The notes: generated by a model from the letters alone, not told the origin. A DNA stretch of 43,460 nucleotides from Syntrophaceae bacterium (GCA_003141615.1 PLMV01000002.1:1-43460), one strand, 5' to 3'; positions 33,671 to 41,554 are shown, counted from the stretch's first letter. Made by a program: numbers and translations.

Positions 33671-35533
33671 TTATGCGGCCTCTGACTTCTGAGCTGTTCC
33701 CATGATTTCATCAATGAAGATGGATTTCTTGGCGGCTTGTCCCAGATAATTGTGCGAATAGCTGATATACAGAATCTCCATTGCTCTCGATATTCCCACA
33801 AAGACGATTCTGCGTTCCTCTTCCAGATCCCCTTTCTTGGTCGGGGTTATTCCTTCTACCAGACCTATGACAAAGACTATTTTAAATTCCAGTCCCTTAG
33901 CCTTATGAATGGTCATTAAAGCGACTCCTTCCTTGTCATTGCTCATCTGCTCGTCAAAACTGTCTGTGTATTCCAGAAAAGCCTTGATGCTTGAATATCT
34001 TGCCGCCGATAACTGGAGCTGGTTAAGGTTTTGAATCTTGGCATCGTCGGGAGTAGGGATATCCTCATCCGTGATGAAGCGGTCATAGTCAAACTGGTTT
34101 CTCAGCATCTGCAGAACCTCCGGGGGATTTAAGTTGGGAGCATAGTCAACCAAAGGATTTATAAATGAGATGAAATCTCTTACGTTCTTGCGGATATAAG
34201 GGAGATCAACAGGCATGGACTTCAACCCCTCAAAGAGATGAATATTTTTCCTGCTAGAGAATTCCGTCAGCTCCTGAACAAACTTCCTGCTGATGTAACG
34301 GTTGGGCACATTCAATATTGATTTAAGAGCTTCATCTCCTTCTTCGGAATCGGGACTTTCAATCAACCTAAGGTAATCCAGCAGATATCTTACTTCCGAT
34401 CGCTGGTAAAAGTTCAATCCGTTTTCAATATGATAGGGTATCTTCATCTGGGCAAAGGTTTCCTCTATGCAACGGCTCTGAAAATTTGCTCGGTAGAGCA
34501 CTGCAATGTCCTTATACTCATAACCTCTCTGCTCGACCATTTCCCTTACCTCGTTGACAAGGTTCAAAGCTTCTCCTTCTTCCGAAGACGATTCCAGGAC
34601 AATGACTTCATCTCCGCCGGCGTTATTTGTCTTTAACGTCTTTTCAATTTTCCTGACATTATGCTGGATCAGATTTTGACAGGCGGAAAGTATTTCTGGA
34701 GTGCTGCGGTAATTGACATTGAGGATAAATATCTTGGATTTGCGGAAAGTGGTCTGAAAGTTGAGAATGTTTCCCACTGAAGCTCCCGCAAAACTGAAAA
34801 TTGATTGCCAGTCATCTCCCGCGCACCAGAATGATTTTTCACTGTTGTCCTTTTCGTCAATCAGGCATTTGATAATTTCCAGCTGCACGGGATTGGTGTC
34901 CTGGAATTCATCGACCAGAAGATGCTGATAACGATCCGCGTATTTATCCCGGATATTGATGTTTGTGGAGAGCAGCAAATATGTTTCCAGCAGGAGGTCG
35001 TCAAAATCCAATAGATACTTTTTTGCTTTTTCCCTGTCATATGCTTCATAGATGTCCGCAACCTTGAGCATGTTTTTATCCGCTTCATAGAGGCACCTGA
35101 ACTCTTCAACTGAAATAAGGTTGTTTTTGGCCAGACTTATTTCCCTTAAAACAGAACCGACCGATAAATCCTTCAGCTTCTTGTGTTTCATCAGATTCTT
35201 GATGAAGGACAGCTGGTCTTTTCCCGAAAGAATTTCAAATAGTTTCCCTTCATTCCTCAGAAGATAATGCGCGAAGGAATGGATTGTGCTCAATGTTACC
35301 CTTGATGCCTGTTCTTTTAATACCGGAACAAGTCTTTGCCTCATTTCTTCAGCAGCGTTTCTGGTAAATGTCAGTCCCAGAATACTTTCAGGCGGCACAT
35401 GTTGCTGGGTTACGAGCAGGCCGATTCTCTGCATCATGACTTCTGTTTTTCCCGCTCCCGGTCCCGTTATTACCGCAGCTATTCCGTTGACGAAACCTGC
35501 CGCCTTCCTTTGCTCCCTGTTTAGAGATTTCAA
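33671..35533 (-). CDS. UvrD/PcrA-family DNA helicase (SF1A)
   Basis: The 620-residue 3'-5' helicase has the motifs of the family in order: Q motif LNREQRKAA, Walker A GPGAGKTE (24-31), TFTRNAAEEM, Walker B LVDEFQDTNPVQ, GDDWQSIFSF, NYRSTPEI, VLYRANFQSR and MTIHKAKGLEFKIVFV. It is shorter than E. coli UvrD (720). It starts with TTG 35533 after AGGAGGTG, inside the 3' end of the preceding gene. Linked to a RecB-like nuclease, an annealing protein and SSB, it probably unwinds DNA for end processing (inference). Confidence 0.93.
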   Translation of the reverse strand: MKSLNREQRKAAGFVNGIAAVITGPGAGKTEVMMQRIGLLVTQQHVPPESILGLTFTRNAAEEMRQRLVPVLKEQASRVTLSTIHSFAHYLLRNEGKLFEILSGKDQLSFIKNLMKHKKLKDLSVGSVLREISLAKNNLISVEEFRCLYEADKNMLKVADIYEAYDREKAKKYLLDFDDLLLETYLLLSTNINIRDKYADRYQHLLVDEFQDTNPVQLEIIKCLIDEKDNSEKSFWCAGDDWQSIFSFAGASVGNILNFQTTFRKSKIFILNVNYRSTPEILSACQNLIQHNVRKIEKTLKTNNAGGDEVIVLESSSEEGEALNLVNEVREMVEQRGYEYKDIAVLYRANFQSRCIEETFAQMKIPYHIENGLNFYQRSEVRYLLDYLRLIESPDSEEGDEALKSILNVPNRYISRKFVQELTEFSSRKNIHLFEGLKSMPVDLPYIRKNVRDFISFINPLVDYAPNLNPPEVLQMLRNQFDYDRFITDEDIPTPDDAKIQNLNQLQLSAARYSSIKAFLEYTDSFDEQMSNDKEGVALMTIHKAKGLEFKIVFVIGLVEGITPTKKGDLEEERRIVFVGISRAMEILYISYSHNYLGQAAKKSIFIDEIMGTAQKSEAA

Positions 35534-35810
35534 TTATTTTCACCTCCTCTCCTTCCTCCAATGTTTTAATGGCCATGGTTATGCGAAACATAGCGCTGAC
35601 GTACTGGTCTATTCTCCGGTGTGTCTTGTCGATCAGGATCAGGTTTCTTAAAGCCTGCTCCTTTCCATTAAGATAATCTTTTAAAAACAGAATGACTTCT
35701 TTAGTGCTGTGGCTCTGCAATAGATTTATAATGTCAACTATGCGTTTATAGCCTTCATCCTTTTCCACGGTCAGATAATCCTGTGCTTCGGAAATAATTG
35801 CTTCGTTCAT
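35388..35810 (-). CDS. Small operon protein whose frame overlaps the helicase gene by 146 bases
   Basis: The product, 140 residues from ATG 35810, is unassigned. The first 90 or so residues (MNEAIISEAQDYLTVEKDEG, LIDKTHRRIDQYVSAMFRIT) look like a normal helical protein. The last 48 residues are read from the helicase gene in another frame across its Walker A region and are rich in Gly, Arg and Asn, which suggests that an original stop was lost. It starts with ATGA overlap to the nuclease gene, and GGAGGCGGC is the ribosome site. Confidence 0.6.
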   Translation of the reverse strand: MNEAIISEAQDYLTVEKDEGYKRIVDIINLLQSHSTKEVILFLKDYLNGKEQALRNLILIDKTHRRIDQYVSAMFRITMAIKTLEEGEEVKIIEISKQGAKEGGRFRQRNSCGNNGTGSGKNRSHDAENRPARNPATCAA

Positions 35811-36619
35811 GCCGCCTCCATAAACCACTCATCGCAGTTATTCTTGTACGAGCAGTTTTTACATTTCCAGTTTTGAGGACTGTCATTGGGAATGAATATT
35901 CCCTTCGAGATGCTTCTGGCCACTTCAATGATTTTCCTTCTTGCCCTGATTTCATCGGTAATGTCCCGCGTCGTATAAAAGGACTCGAATTTTGGCTGTT
36001 TTGTCTTTATAAGACAATCAAACCTCAACAGGAGATTCGAATCTTCATATCCGTTTTCTTTTAACGCCATCTCATAAAGAGTCAGCTGGAAGTTTTTGTT
36101 AACCTCATCGAAGGAATATGCTTTTGCTGAAGTTTTAAAATCAGTGATGATCATAGTGCCGGATTTATCCTGTTCAATAAGATCAATTGCTCCGATAATT
36201 GGTATGGGGCATCCTTCAATGTTAAACCTGAAAGGTTCTTCGATTCCAATGCACTCGAAGTCTTTCCAGGAAGCTTTATTGTAATAAGCGGTGAGCAGTT
36301 CCTGTCCCTGTAAAAGAAGGATTTCAGGATTGTTATCTCCCGTGTATTTAATATCATCCCTTCCATCGGTAAGCTTTTTCCAATGAGCGGCAAAACATTC
36401 ATGGAGCTGTTTTACCGTTAAACATTTGCCTCTCATTTTTCCAGAATGAAAATCATTTAATGCCAGATGAATCGCGCTCCCTAATTCCAGTGCGTCAGAT
36501 TTGAATTTCGCCTGTATTCTGTCTATGCGTCCGAATTTATAGAGCAAAGAACAGTCAATATAGTCCCCTATCGCTGATGCGGATAGATGATCTGCCTTCC
36601 TTAATTCCTTTAAATCCAT
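35807..36619 (-). CDS. RecB/Cas4-type PD-(D/E)xK nuclease with Fe-S cysteines
   Basis: The 270-residue nuclease has the RecB-family residues H51 (GSAIH), D146 (GAIDLIE), D160-x-K162 (ITDFKTS) and the QxxxY motif at 178-182. Cys23 near the N-terminus plus Cys253, Cys256 and Cys262 form the split four-cysteine pattern that holds a 4Fe-4S cluster in Cas4, AddB and related exonucleases. It probably resects DNA ends. GAGGTGAAAC precedes the ATG. The stop overlaps the next gene (ATGA). No cas1 or cas2 and no CRISPR array are present, so a CRISPR role is unlikely. Confidence 0.88.
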   Translation of the reverse strand: MDLKELRKADHLSASAIGDYIDCSLLYKFGRIDRIQAKFKSDALELGSAIHLALNDFHSGKMRGKCLTVKQLHECFAAHWKKLTDGRDDIKYTGDNNPEILLLQGQELLTAYYNKASWKDFECIGIEEPFRFNIEGCPIPIIGAIDLIEQDKSGTMIITDFKTSAKAYSFDEVNKNFQLTLYEMALKENGYEDSNLLLRFDCLIKTKQPKFESFYTTRDITDEIRARRKIIEVARSISKGIFIPNDSPQNWKCKNCSYKNNCDEWFMEAA

Positions 36620-36641
36620 GTTTCACCTCGATTCTAAAAAG

Positions 36642-36728
36642 CGCAGGTTCCTGCGGTTTTGGCAAAAGGGGCAGGACAAAAGATATAGTAATAGACATAC
36701 AAATATAATTTGTTACTGTCCTGCCCCT
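36642..36728 (-). other. Two inverted repeats between the annealing-protein and nuclease genes
   Basis: CGCAGG-TT-CCTGCG (36642-36655) and a 12-bp perfect pair AGGGGCAGGACA/TGTCCTGCCCCT (36667-36678 and 36717-36728) with a 38-base A+T-rich loop fill the 147-base gap. On the minus strand they precede the nuclease gene. They may limit or split the message; no U-run follows the larger stem. Confidence 0.55.
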
Positions 36729-36766
36729 GATTGCAACAGATGCGCTAATTGTTTAATTGTGTTTGA

Positions 36767-37780
36767 TTAAGAAGCTTGCTGCAGAAAACGGATAAATTCT
36801 CCGGCGTTAATTGAAGTTAACTGTTCAACAGGCACTCCATATTTTTCCTGAACTCTTCCCTCGATATCTTCGACGGAAAATCCGCGTCTCCGGGAAAGAT
36901 TAAACATTGCTGATTTCTGAGCTTCACTCATCAGGGGACCCTTTTCCTGTTTATCTCCGCCGTTGCCATTGCCCGGTTTAGCTGCTTTGGTTTTCTTGGG
37001 CTTTGTTTCAACAGCAGCAGCATTGGTATCGGTAACTGAAGGTTGTTCCTGAGTTTCCGTATTTGCATTTACGACAGCTGCCGGTTCCGCTTTCTTGAAT
37101 TTGACAAACGGTTTTACATTATTGGTTTTCTTCTGAGCAGGAGAATTATTCCCGATGACTTCATTCAAATCCCCAAGCTCCTCCAGTGCTGTCATTCCAA
37201 TATTATCCATGTCACGAAATGCCCTCGCCTTGCTCCTTGTGCTGGCCATTCTTATAATATGTTTTGCTACCTTGGAAGTGCAGTTCTGCGGATTAGCGTC
37301 ACCTATATCGGAAAATATTTTACCGTCTATTGTTTTTACCGTAGCTTTGCAGATCGCAGTTTGTTTATTTTCCTCTGATGGGAATTGAATGAGTTCCACA
37401 TCCACCGAGCAGAGATTCTTTTGATGCGCACAATCCAGGAGACCCGAATAGAGAACGAAATCCTTATCATCGATCTTCATGATGAACTTCTCGTCCAGCT
37501 TCGGTCTCCATCTTTCCAGATAATGGACATTTTCCGAATCACCTTCAGTGATGGAATTCATGACAGCCATTACGTGCTTGCACTTAAAGGTCGGGTCTTT
37601 CGCATAATTTTTTGCAAAGTCCCCACAGTTGCAGAGATATTGCGTTTCGCTTTCATAGCCAACCTTGTAACAGATTTTCCCTTCTTCGGATTCTACGTAA
37701 TACCAGGGTGAGTCCTCCAGATGTAATACTTTTAAGTTCTGCGATTTCTCGCTTCTTTTGAGAGCTTCTGAACCGGTCAT
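36767..37780 (-). CDS. SWIM zinc-finger protein with Rad52-like annealing region
   Basis: The 337-residue protein has a SWIM finger, CxC-x14-CxH (C50, C52, C67, H69). A central region follows (AICKATVKTIDGKIFSDIGD, then HIIRMASTRSKARAFRDMDN and IGMTALEELGD) that resembles Rad52/Sak-type single-strand annealing proteins of phages and elements. After an alanine/lysine/proline-rich linker comes a C-terminal helical module (MSEAQKSAMFNLSRRRGFSV, VPVEQLTSINAGEFIRFLQQ) often found at the end of such proteins. It likely anneals SSB-coated single strands. The annealing assignment is by pattern only. Its ATG overlaps the stop of the 33-residue gene. Confidence 0.75.
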   Translation of the reverse strand: MTGSEALKRSEKSQNLKVLHLEDSPWYYVESEEGKICYKVGYESETQYLCNCGDFAKNYAKDPTFKCKHVMAVMNSITEGDSENVHYLERWRPKLDEKFIMKIDDKDFVLYSGLLDCAHQKNLCSVDVELIQFPSEENKQTAICKATVKTIDGKIFSDIGDANPQNCTSKVAKHIIRMASTRSKARAFRDMDNIGMTALEELGDLNEVIGNNSPAQKKTNNVKPFVKFKKAEPAAVVNANTETQEQPSVTDTNAAAVETKPKKTKAAKPGNGNGGDKQEKGPLMSEAQKSAMFNLSRRRGFSVEDIEGRVQEKYGVPVEQLTSINAGEFIRFLQQAS

Positions 37781-37881
37781 TATTTATTGCCTCCTTTGTT
37801 TTTTTTGCCTCTTGAGGAAATCAAGATATCGGCTAGTGCTGATATAATCATAATAATTATCTTTATTGTCTTAGACTTCAT
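37780..37881 (-). CDS. 33-residue membrane peptide gene between ssb and the SWIM gene
   Basis: ATG 37881 lies six bases after a strong AGGAGG. The product has a hydrophobic segment (TIKIIIMIISALADILISS) between basic ends, so it could insert in the membrane. The stop (TAATG) overlaps the start of the SWIM gene, whose own GGAGG is inside this frame. Strong signals at both ends support translation; the function, or a coupling role only, is unknown. Confidence 0.5.
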   Translation of the reverse strand: MKSKTIKIIIMIISALADILISSRGKKNKGGNK

Positions 37882-37896
37882 TCATCACCTCCTGCG

Positions 37897-38256
37897 TTAA
37901 AGTGGTGGATCGTCATTGATTGTTTCCGCAGTTGCGCCATCTTTAAACCCTCTTCCGTCTGTTCTGATGAACTCCAGAGTATTGCCCAAAATTTGAAAAG
38001 TGGTTTTGTTCTGACCTTCCTTATCAGTCCACTTGTTTTGATCCAGCTGACCGGATATAGCAATCCTCGCGCCTTTGTGGAGATGCTTGGCACAGATTTC
38101 CGCCAGCTTGTTGAAAGTGACTACTCTGATCCAGCTGGTTTTCTTTTTTCCGGATTGAAAAGCGAGATCAAATGAAGTAACAGGAACCCCTTCAGCGGAA
38201 AAGAATTCCTTGGGATCGTCACCGAGATTCCCCGTTATGACAGTTTGGTTTAACAT
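37897..38256 (-). CDS. ssb: Single-stranded DNA-binding protein
   Basis: The 119-residue OB-fold SSB has the typical start (NQTVITGNLGDDPKEFFSAE), WIRVVTFNKLAEICAKHLHK, GARIAISGQLDQNKW and a short acidic tail ending DDPPL, close to the DDIPF-type tail that recruits repair enzymes. It is shorter than chromosomal SSBs (about 150-180), as is usual for phage or plasmid copies. AAAGGAGGAAACAATCA precedes the ATG. It is the first gene of the minus-strand operon. Confidence 0.93.
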   Translation of the reverse strand: MLNQTVITGNLGDDPKEFFSAEGVPVTSFDLAFQSGKKKTSWIRVVTFNKLAEICAKHLHKGARIAISGQLDQNKWTDKEGQNKTTFQILGNTLEFIRTDGRGFKDGATAETINDDPPL

Positions 38257-38430
38257 TGATTGTTTCCTCCTTTTTAAATTGTTTTTGATTGAATGTTTAA
38301 TGGAATGTTACTGACAATAATGTAATATTTAGCCTCCTTTCATAATAAATTGGTTGCTCCTATATTAATAAATATATATACTTGTGCTCATCCATACTGA
38401 AAAAAAGAAGGGTTTAAATACGGAAATAAC

Positions 38431-38565
38431 ATGAGAGACAAAACAGAATTGCTGGAAATCATCAAAAAATTACTAAAAACGGAAACTGATCTGGACTTTT
38501 TATTGGAATTGCCGGAAAGTGATCTGGAAACTTTGGTCGTATGCATAAGAGAACGGGTTGATTAG
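38431..38565 (+). CDS. Small conserved-type helical protein (44 residues)
   Basis: The product begins MRDKTELLEIIKKLLKTETD and ends LVVCIRERVD. It is helical and acidic, with the regular heptad-like leucines of a small dimer. It is 44 bases upstream of the HU gene on the same strand. No strong ribosome site is seen, so support is the codon pattern and the position. Confidence 0.5.
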   Translation: MRDKTELLEIIKKLLKTETDLDFLLELPESDLETLVVCIRERVD

Positions 38566-38609
38566 TTGGGAAAACAAACATTGTAAATTGTTCATATAAG
38601 GAGTTTGGT

Positions 38610-38888
38610 ATGAAAAAATCGGATTTAGTAGCAGCTCTGGCCGATAAGAAAAATCTGACGGAAAAACAGGCGACGGACATAATTAATTTGATGTTTAATG
38701 GATTTATAAATGAATTTAAAAAAGGTGGCAGAATTGAGATCAGAGGATTTGGGAGCTTCAGCGTACGGAAGTATAAATCTTATAAAGGAAGAAATCCCCG
38801 TACAGGAAATGCTGTAGAGGTGAAACCGAAGAAAGCGCCGTTTTTTAAGGTTGGAAGGGAATTGAAGAAAATGGTGGATGGTAAATAA
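38610..38888 (+). CDS. HU/IHF-family DNA-binding protein
   Basis: The 92-residue protein has the complete HU/IHF fold. It has an N-terminal helical pair (KKSDLVAALADKKNLTEKQA), GGRIEIRGFGSFSVR, and the DNA-binding arm with KGRNPRTGNAVEVKPKKAP and FFKVGRELKKMV. The arm proline that bends DNA is present. The sequence IEIRGFGSFSVR is more IHF-like than HU-like. AAGGAGTTTGGT precedes the ATG. Encoded next to a recombination operon, it may help DNA bending in integration or repair (inference). Confidence 0.93.
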   Translation: MKKSDLVAALADKKNLTEKQATDIINLMFNGFINEFKKGGRIEIRGFGSFSVRKYKSYKGRNPRTGNAVEVKPKKAPFFKVGRELKKMVDGK

Positions 38889-38907
38889 AGAAAGGGTAGG
38901 TGGATTT

Positions 38908-39072
38908 ATGCCGTGGACAGGTGAAAGTTTCAGGAGCAAGCACAATAAGAAGTTGAGTCCAGTACAGGCGCGGGAGGCTGCAAAAATAGCGAATGCAATA
39001 TTGCGTGATACTGGTGATGAGGCGAAAGCAATTAAGATAGCTAATTACGAGGTTGGCAAGAAGAAGAAATAG
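38908..39072 (+). CDS. Small basic protein, uncharacterised
   Basis: The 54-residue product starts MPWTGESFRSKHNKKLSPVQ and continues AREAAKIANAILRDTGDEAK. Similar short proteins starting MPWT are widespread and unassigned, to my knowledge. ATG 38908 has GGTAGGTGG upstream; an ATG ten codons earlier overlaps the HU gene. It probably shares a message with HU. Confidence 0.65.
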   Translation: MPWTGESFRSKHNKKLSPVQAREAAKIANAILRDTGDEAKAIKIANYEVGKKKK

Positions 39073-39150
39073 AGGGCTGAAAAAATCCGTGAATCAATAA
39101 TTAAATTAATTTCAATTTGACATCAACGATTTTTAATGGGGAAGGAAACG

Positions 39151-39645
39151 ATGAATACTTTAATACTGCTGGAGTATAACCAATTTTTAAGGCACAAATA
39201 TCTCGAAACCTTAAGCAAACTCTCCTGGGAGGACTTTGTCAAAGATCGAGGTGCCAGTTTCCCGTCCCTGAGAGACATCTACCTGCATATCATCTTTGTA
39301 GGGGATATTTATTTTAATTATATACTGCAAGGCAATCCCAATTATCCGAGCATCAACTATAACGAATACGACAGCATCGAGAAAATAACTAAATATCTGA
39401 AACAGGTAGAATCCAAGGCCAATGACTATCTGAGCAAAGTCACGCCGGAAGAACTGAGAAAAAAAATTGAAAGAAGGCAAAAGGACGGCTCAACATTCCT
39501 TGCACCCGTTGAGGATATGTTGCTAGACTTTTTCCAGGAAGAGACGCATCATCGTGGAGAACTTATAGCACTGTTATGGCAAATGGATGTTGCACCTCCC
39601 CATATGGGCTTTATTCAGTATCTGCGGTCGCAAACTGGCAAATAA
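39151..39645 (+). CDS. DinB/YfiT-like four-helix metal-binding protein
   Basis: The 164-residue product fits the DinB-like putative metalloenzyme superfamily (thiol-dependent transferases); it is unrelated to Pol IV. His46 (RDIYLHIIFVGD) and His133-His134 (EETHHRGELIALLWQ) are the likely metal ligands. ATG 39151 is preferred over ATG 39136 because GGGAAGGA precedes it. It lies singly after the HU gene group. Confidence 0.82.
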   Translation: MNTLILLEYNQFLRHKYLETLSKLSWEDFVKDRGASFPSLRDIYLHIIFVGDIYFNYILQGNPNYPSINYNEYDSIEKITKYLKQVESKANDYLSKVTPEELRKKIERRQKDGSTFLAPVEDMLLDFFQEETHHRGELIALLWQMDVAPPHMGFIQYLRSQTGK

Positions 39646-39741
39646 GCATAGCAAGATCGACAAGACACATATTTTCATAATACATTATGATACGATATTT
39701 TAATTTATTGAGAAATAAAATATATTTAAATTGAATTACGT

Positions 39742-39867
39742 GTGGCAAAAGAAGATATGGGAAAAGTTATTGGGAAGCAGGGCAGAATAGCCCAAGCCAT
39801 ACGCACCATTCTGAGTGCAGCGTCCGCCAAAATACATAAACGTGCAAGACTGGAAATTTTAGAATAA
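39742..39867 (+). pseudogene. khpA: 3' fragment of khpA (KH-domain RNA-binding protein)
   Basis: The 41 codons left give [20 protein letters not shown] then [20 protein letters not shown] plus the C-terminus, with the complete GxxG loop (GKQG) and C-terminal half of KhpA. The N-terminal 35 or so residues are missing; an in-frame stop lies at 39727-39729. Normal khpA lies between rpsP and rimM. This piece marks a rearrangement or island border. Confidence 0.75.
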
Positions 39868-39931
39868 AAAAATGACGGATTTTTTCAATCTTTGAGCGCA
39901 GAACTCGAAAGGACTTAAGACATCTTATCCT

Positions 39932-40801
39932 ATGGATACTACCGAAACCATTAACCTGAAGCACCGGCCACTTCTTGTCGAACGCTTCCGACAGATGAAT
40001 TTAAACATATCAGACTATGCCTTCGCCAATATCTATCTGTTCCGAAATACCTACCGGCATGAGATATTAATGAAAGATTGCGGCACGTTCATTTCGGCAT
40101 ACAACCGTCAGGATCAGAATTACATCATGCCGCTGGATAACCCGCAGTCCTGCGCTCCGGACATACTCGTGCACTTATTAAATGACAGCAATTTTTTCTT
40201 TCCGATCCCCGAAGAATGGTTGTCTTTTTTCCCAAAAGATAAATTTTGCATATCATCCGAGGACAGCGAATCGGATTATATTTACCTGACAGAGAAAATG
40301 GCGTCATTTGCCGGAAAACAATATACGCGTCATCGCAATCATCTGAAACAGTTCTTCGCGGCATACCGTCCATCCGATCAACCTCTTGGCGCGGCCAATT
40401 CTCAAGATGCTATAACCATCCTGCAACAGTGGCAGGAAGAATCTGTTGTGGCTGCAAGTAAAACCGATTTTGCGGTATGTGAGGAAGCTTTACAAAACTT
40501 CTCAGGGCTTGCGCTGTGGGGCACAGTATATTACATTGAAAATAAACCGGCTGGTTTCATTATAGGTGAGGCGCTGAATAAGGATACGTTCTGTCTGCAC
40601 TTTGCCAAGGCTTCCAAAAACTATCACGGCATTTATGAGTTTATGTTCAACGACACGGCCATAAAATTGCAGTCGCAATATAAATATCTGAATCTGGAAG
40701 AGGATATGGGCAATAAAAATTTACGGCGGACGAAAAGCTCTTACGGCCCGAAATGCATCTTAAAAAAATATCGTGCCAGTCTCAGAACTGGAGTTCAATG
40801 A
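39932..40801 (+). CDS. DUF2156 / LPG-synthase C-terminal-like protein
   Basis: The 289-residue cytosolic protein resembles the PF09924 family of GNAT-fold domains, whose membrane-bound relatives (MprF) attach lysine to phosphatidylglycerol. Typical parts are SDYAFANIYLFRNTYRHEI, GKQYTRHRNHLKQFFAAY, GLALWGTVYYIENKPAGFII and LNLEEDMGNKNLRRTKSSYG. No membrane part is present, so the acceptor is unknown. It ends with an ATGA overlap to a possible 33-codon frame. Confidence 0.85.
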   Translation: MDTTETINLKHRPLLVERFRQMNLNISDYAFANIYLFRNTYRHEILMKDCGTFISAYNRQDQNYIMPLDNPQSCAPDILVHLLNDSNFFFPIPEEWLSFFPKDKFCISSEDSESDYIYLTEKMASFAGKQYTRHRNHLKQFFAAYRPSDQPLGAANSQDAITILQQWQEESVVAASKTDFAVCEEALQNFSGLALWGTVYYIENKPAGFIIGEALNKDTFCLHFAKASKNYHGIYEFMFNDTAIKLQSQYKYLNLEEDMGNKNLRRTKSSYGPKCILKKYRASLRTGVQ

Positions 40802-40899
40802 GTAACCTGGTTGTCATCACAGATGTACGAGAAAGAGATCAGGGCGTCTTCGAGTTAGCCGCGGCACTTCGCCTTGAGACCCAAAATACGTGTAAGTGA
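40798..40899 (+). CDS. Possible 33-residue peptide between DUF2156 and metalloprotein genes
   Basis: ATG 40798 overlaps the stop of DUF2156. The frame (MSNLVVITDVRERDQGVFEL and onward) ends just before the ribosome site of the next gene, and could be the truncated start of another gene. Only position and the clean overlap support it. Confidence 0.3.
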   Translation: MSNLVVITDVRERDQGVFELAAALRLETQNTCK

Positions 40900-40913
40900 G
40901 GTGAAACAATTCT

Positions 40914-41405
40914 ATGAAAAATGCCTATCGCATCAACCATAGGCTTGAACCCGGGCAATATAGACTGGAGGATGTTTTTACGGATATCCGCACTTATGAT
41001 ATTCTGTCTGCCATCTTTGCTGACGCGAAAGAAATCTCAGGGGTCATGGAGAACATTAAGGTGATTATGGTGGACGAGCCAAATGAGATGTTTGTGGATA
41101 ACAATGACGGTACCATTACTATTGGCCTGAAATACTTGCGCTGCTGCCCCGAAGAGATCTTATATCTGGATATCATTCACGAGTTGTGCCACGTCAAGCA
41201 ACACCTGCAAGGACGAAATCTTTACGATGAGAGGGTGGCTTACGTGGATCGAGAAACCGAAATCGAGGCCTATCAAGTAACCGTGCGGGAGGCTCGCCGC
41301 ATCGGTTTGAACGATGATGCCATTTCCAATTATCTCCGCGTAGCGTGGATCACGCCTGAGGAGCACAAACGGCTTGCTCACAGACTGAATGTCATCACTT
41401 CCTAG
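40914..41405 (+). CDS. HExxH zinc metallopeptidase-like protein
   Basis: The 163-residue product has the zincin motif HELCH (89-93) in LDIIHELCHVKQHLQGRN, and acidic residues 22-25 positions later (ETEIEAYQVTVREARRIG) that could be the third zinc ligand, as in gluzincins. No signal peptide is present. GTGAGGTGAAACAATTCT precedes the ATG. The substrate is unknown. It is convergent with the LuxR-type gene. Confidence 0.75.
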   Translation: MKNAYRINHRLEPGQYRLEDVFTDIRTYDILSAIFADAKEISGVMENIKVIMVDEPNEMFVDNNDGTITIGLKYLRCCPEEILYLDIIHELCHVKQHLQGRNLYDERVAYVDRETEIEAYQVTVREARRIGLNDDAISNYLRVAWITPEEHKRLAHRLNVITS

Positions 41406-41554
41406 AGAACGAAGTTTATTTGACACCAGATGTAAAGACTTTTTAACCACTTCTTCCTGAAAGCGAGTATTCGGTAATCTTGATGGTTATCCACCCTTTC
41501 AAATCATAATCAATGAAACACCCTTCTGACTTATTTATGAGTTAGGCGAAAAGA

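Noticed and set aside
35807-36619. Cas4 of a CRISPR system
   Set aside because: The fold and cysteines fit the RecB/Cas4 group, but there is no repeat-spacer array and no cas1 or cas2 in the window; the context is SSB, annealing protein and helicase.
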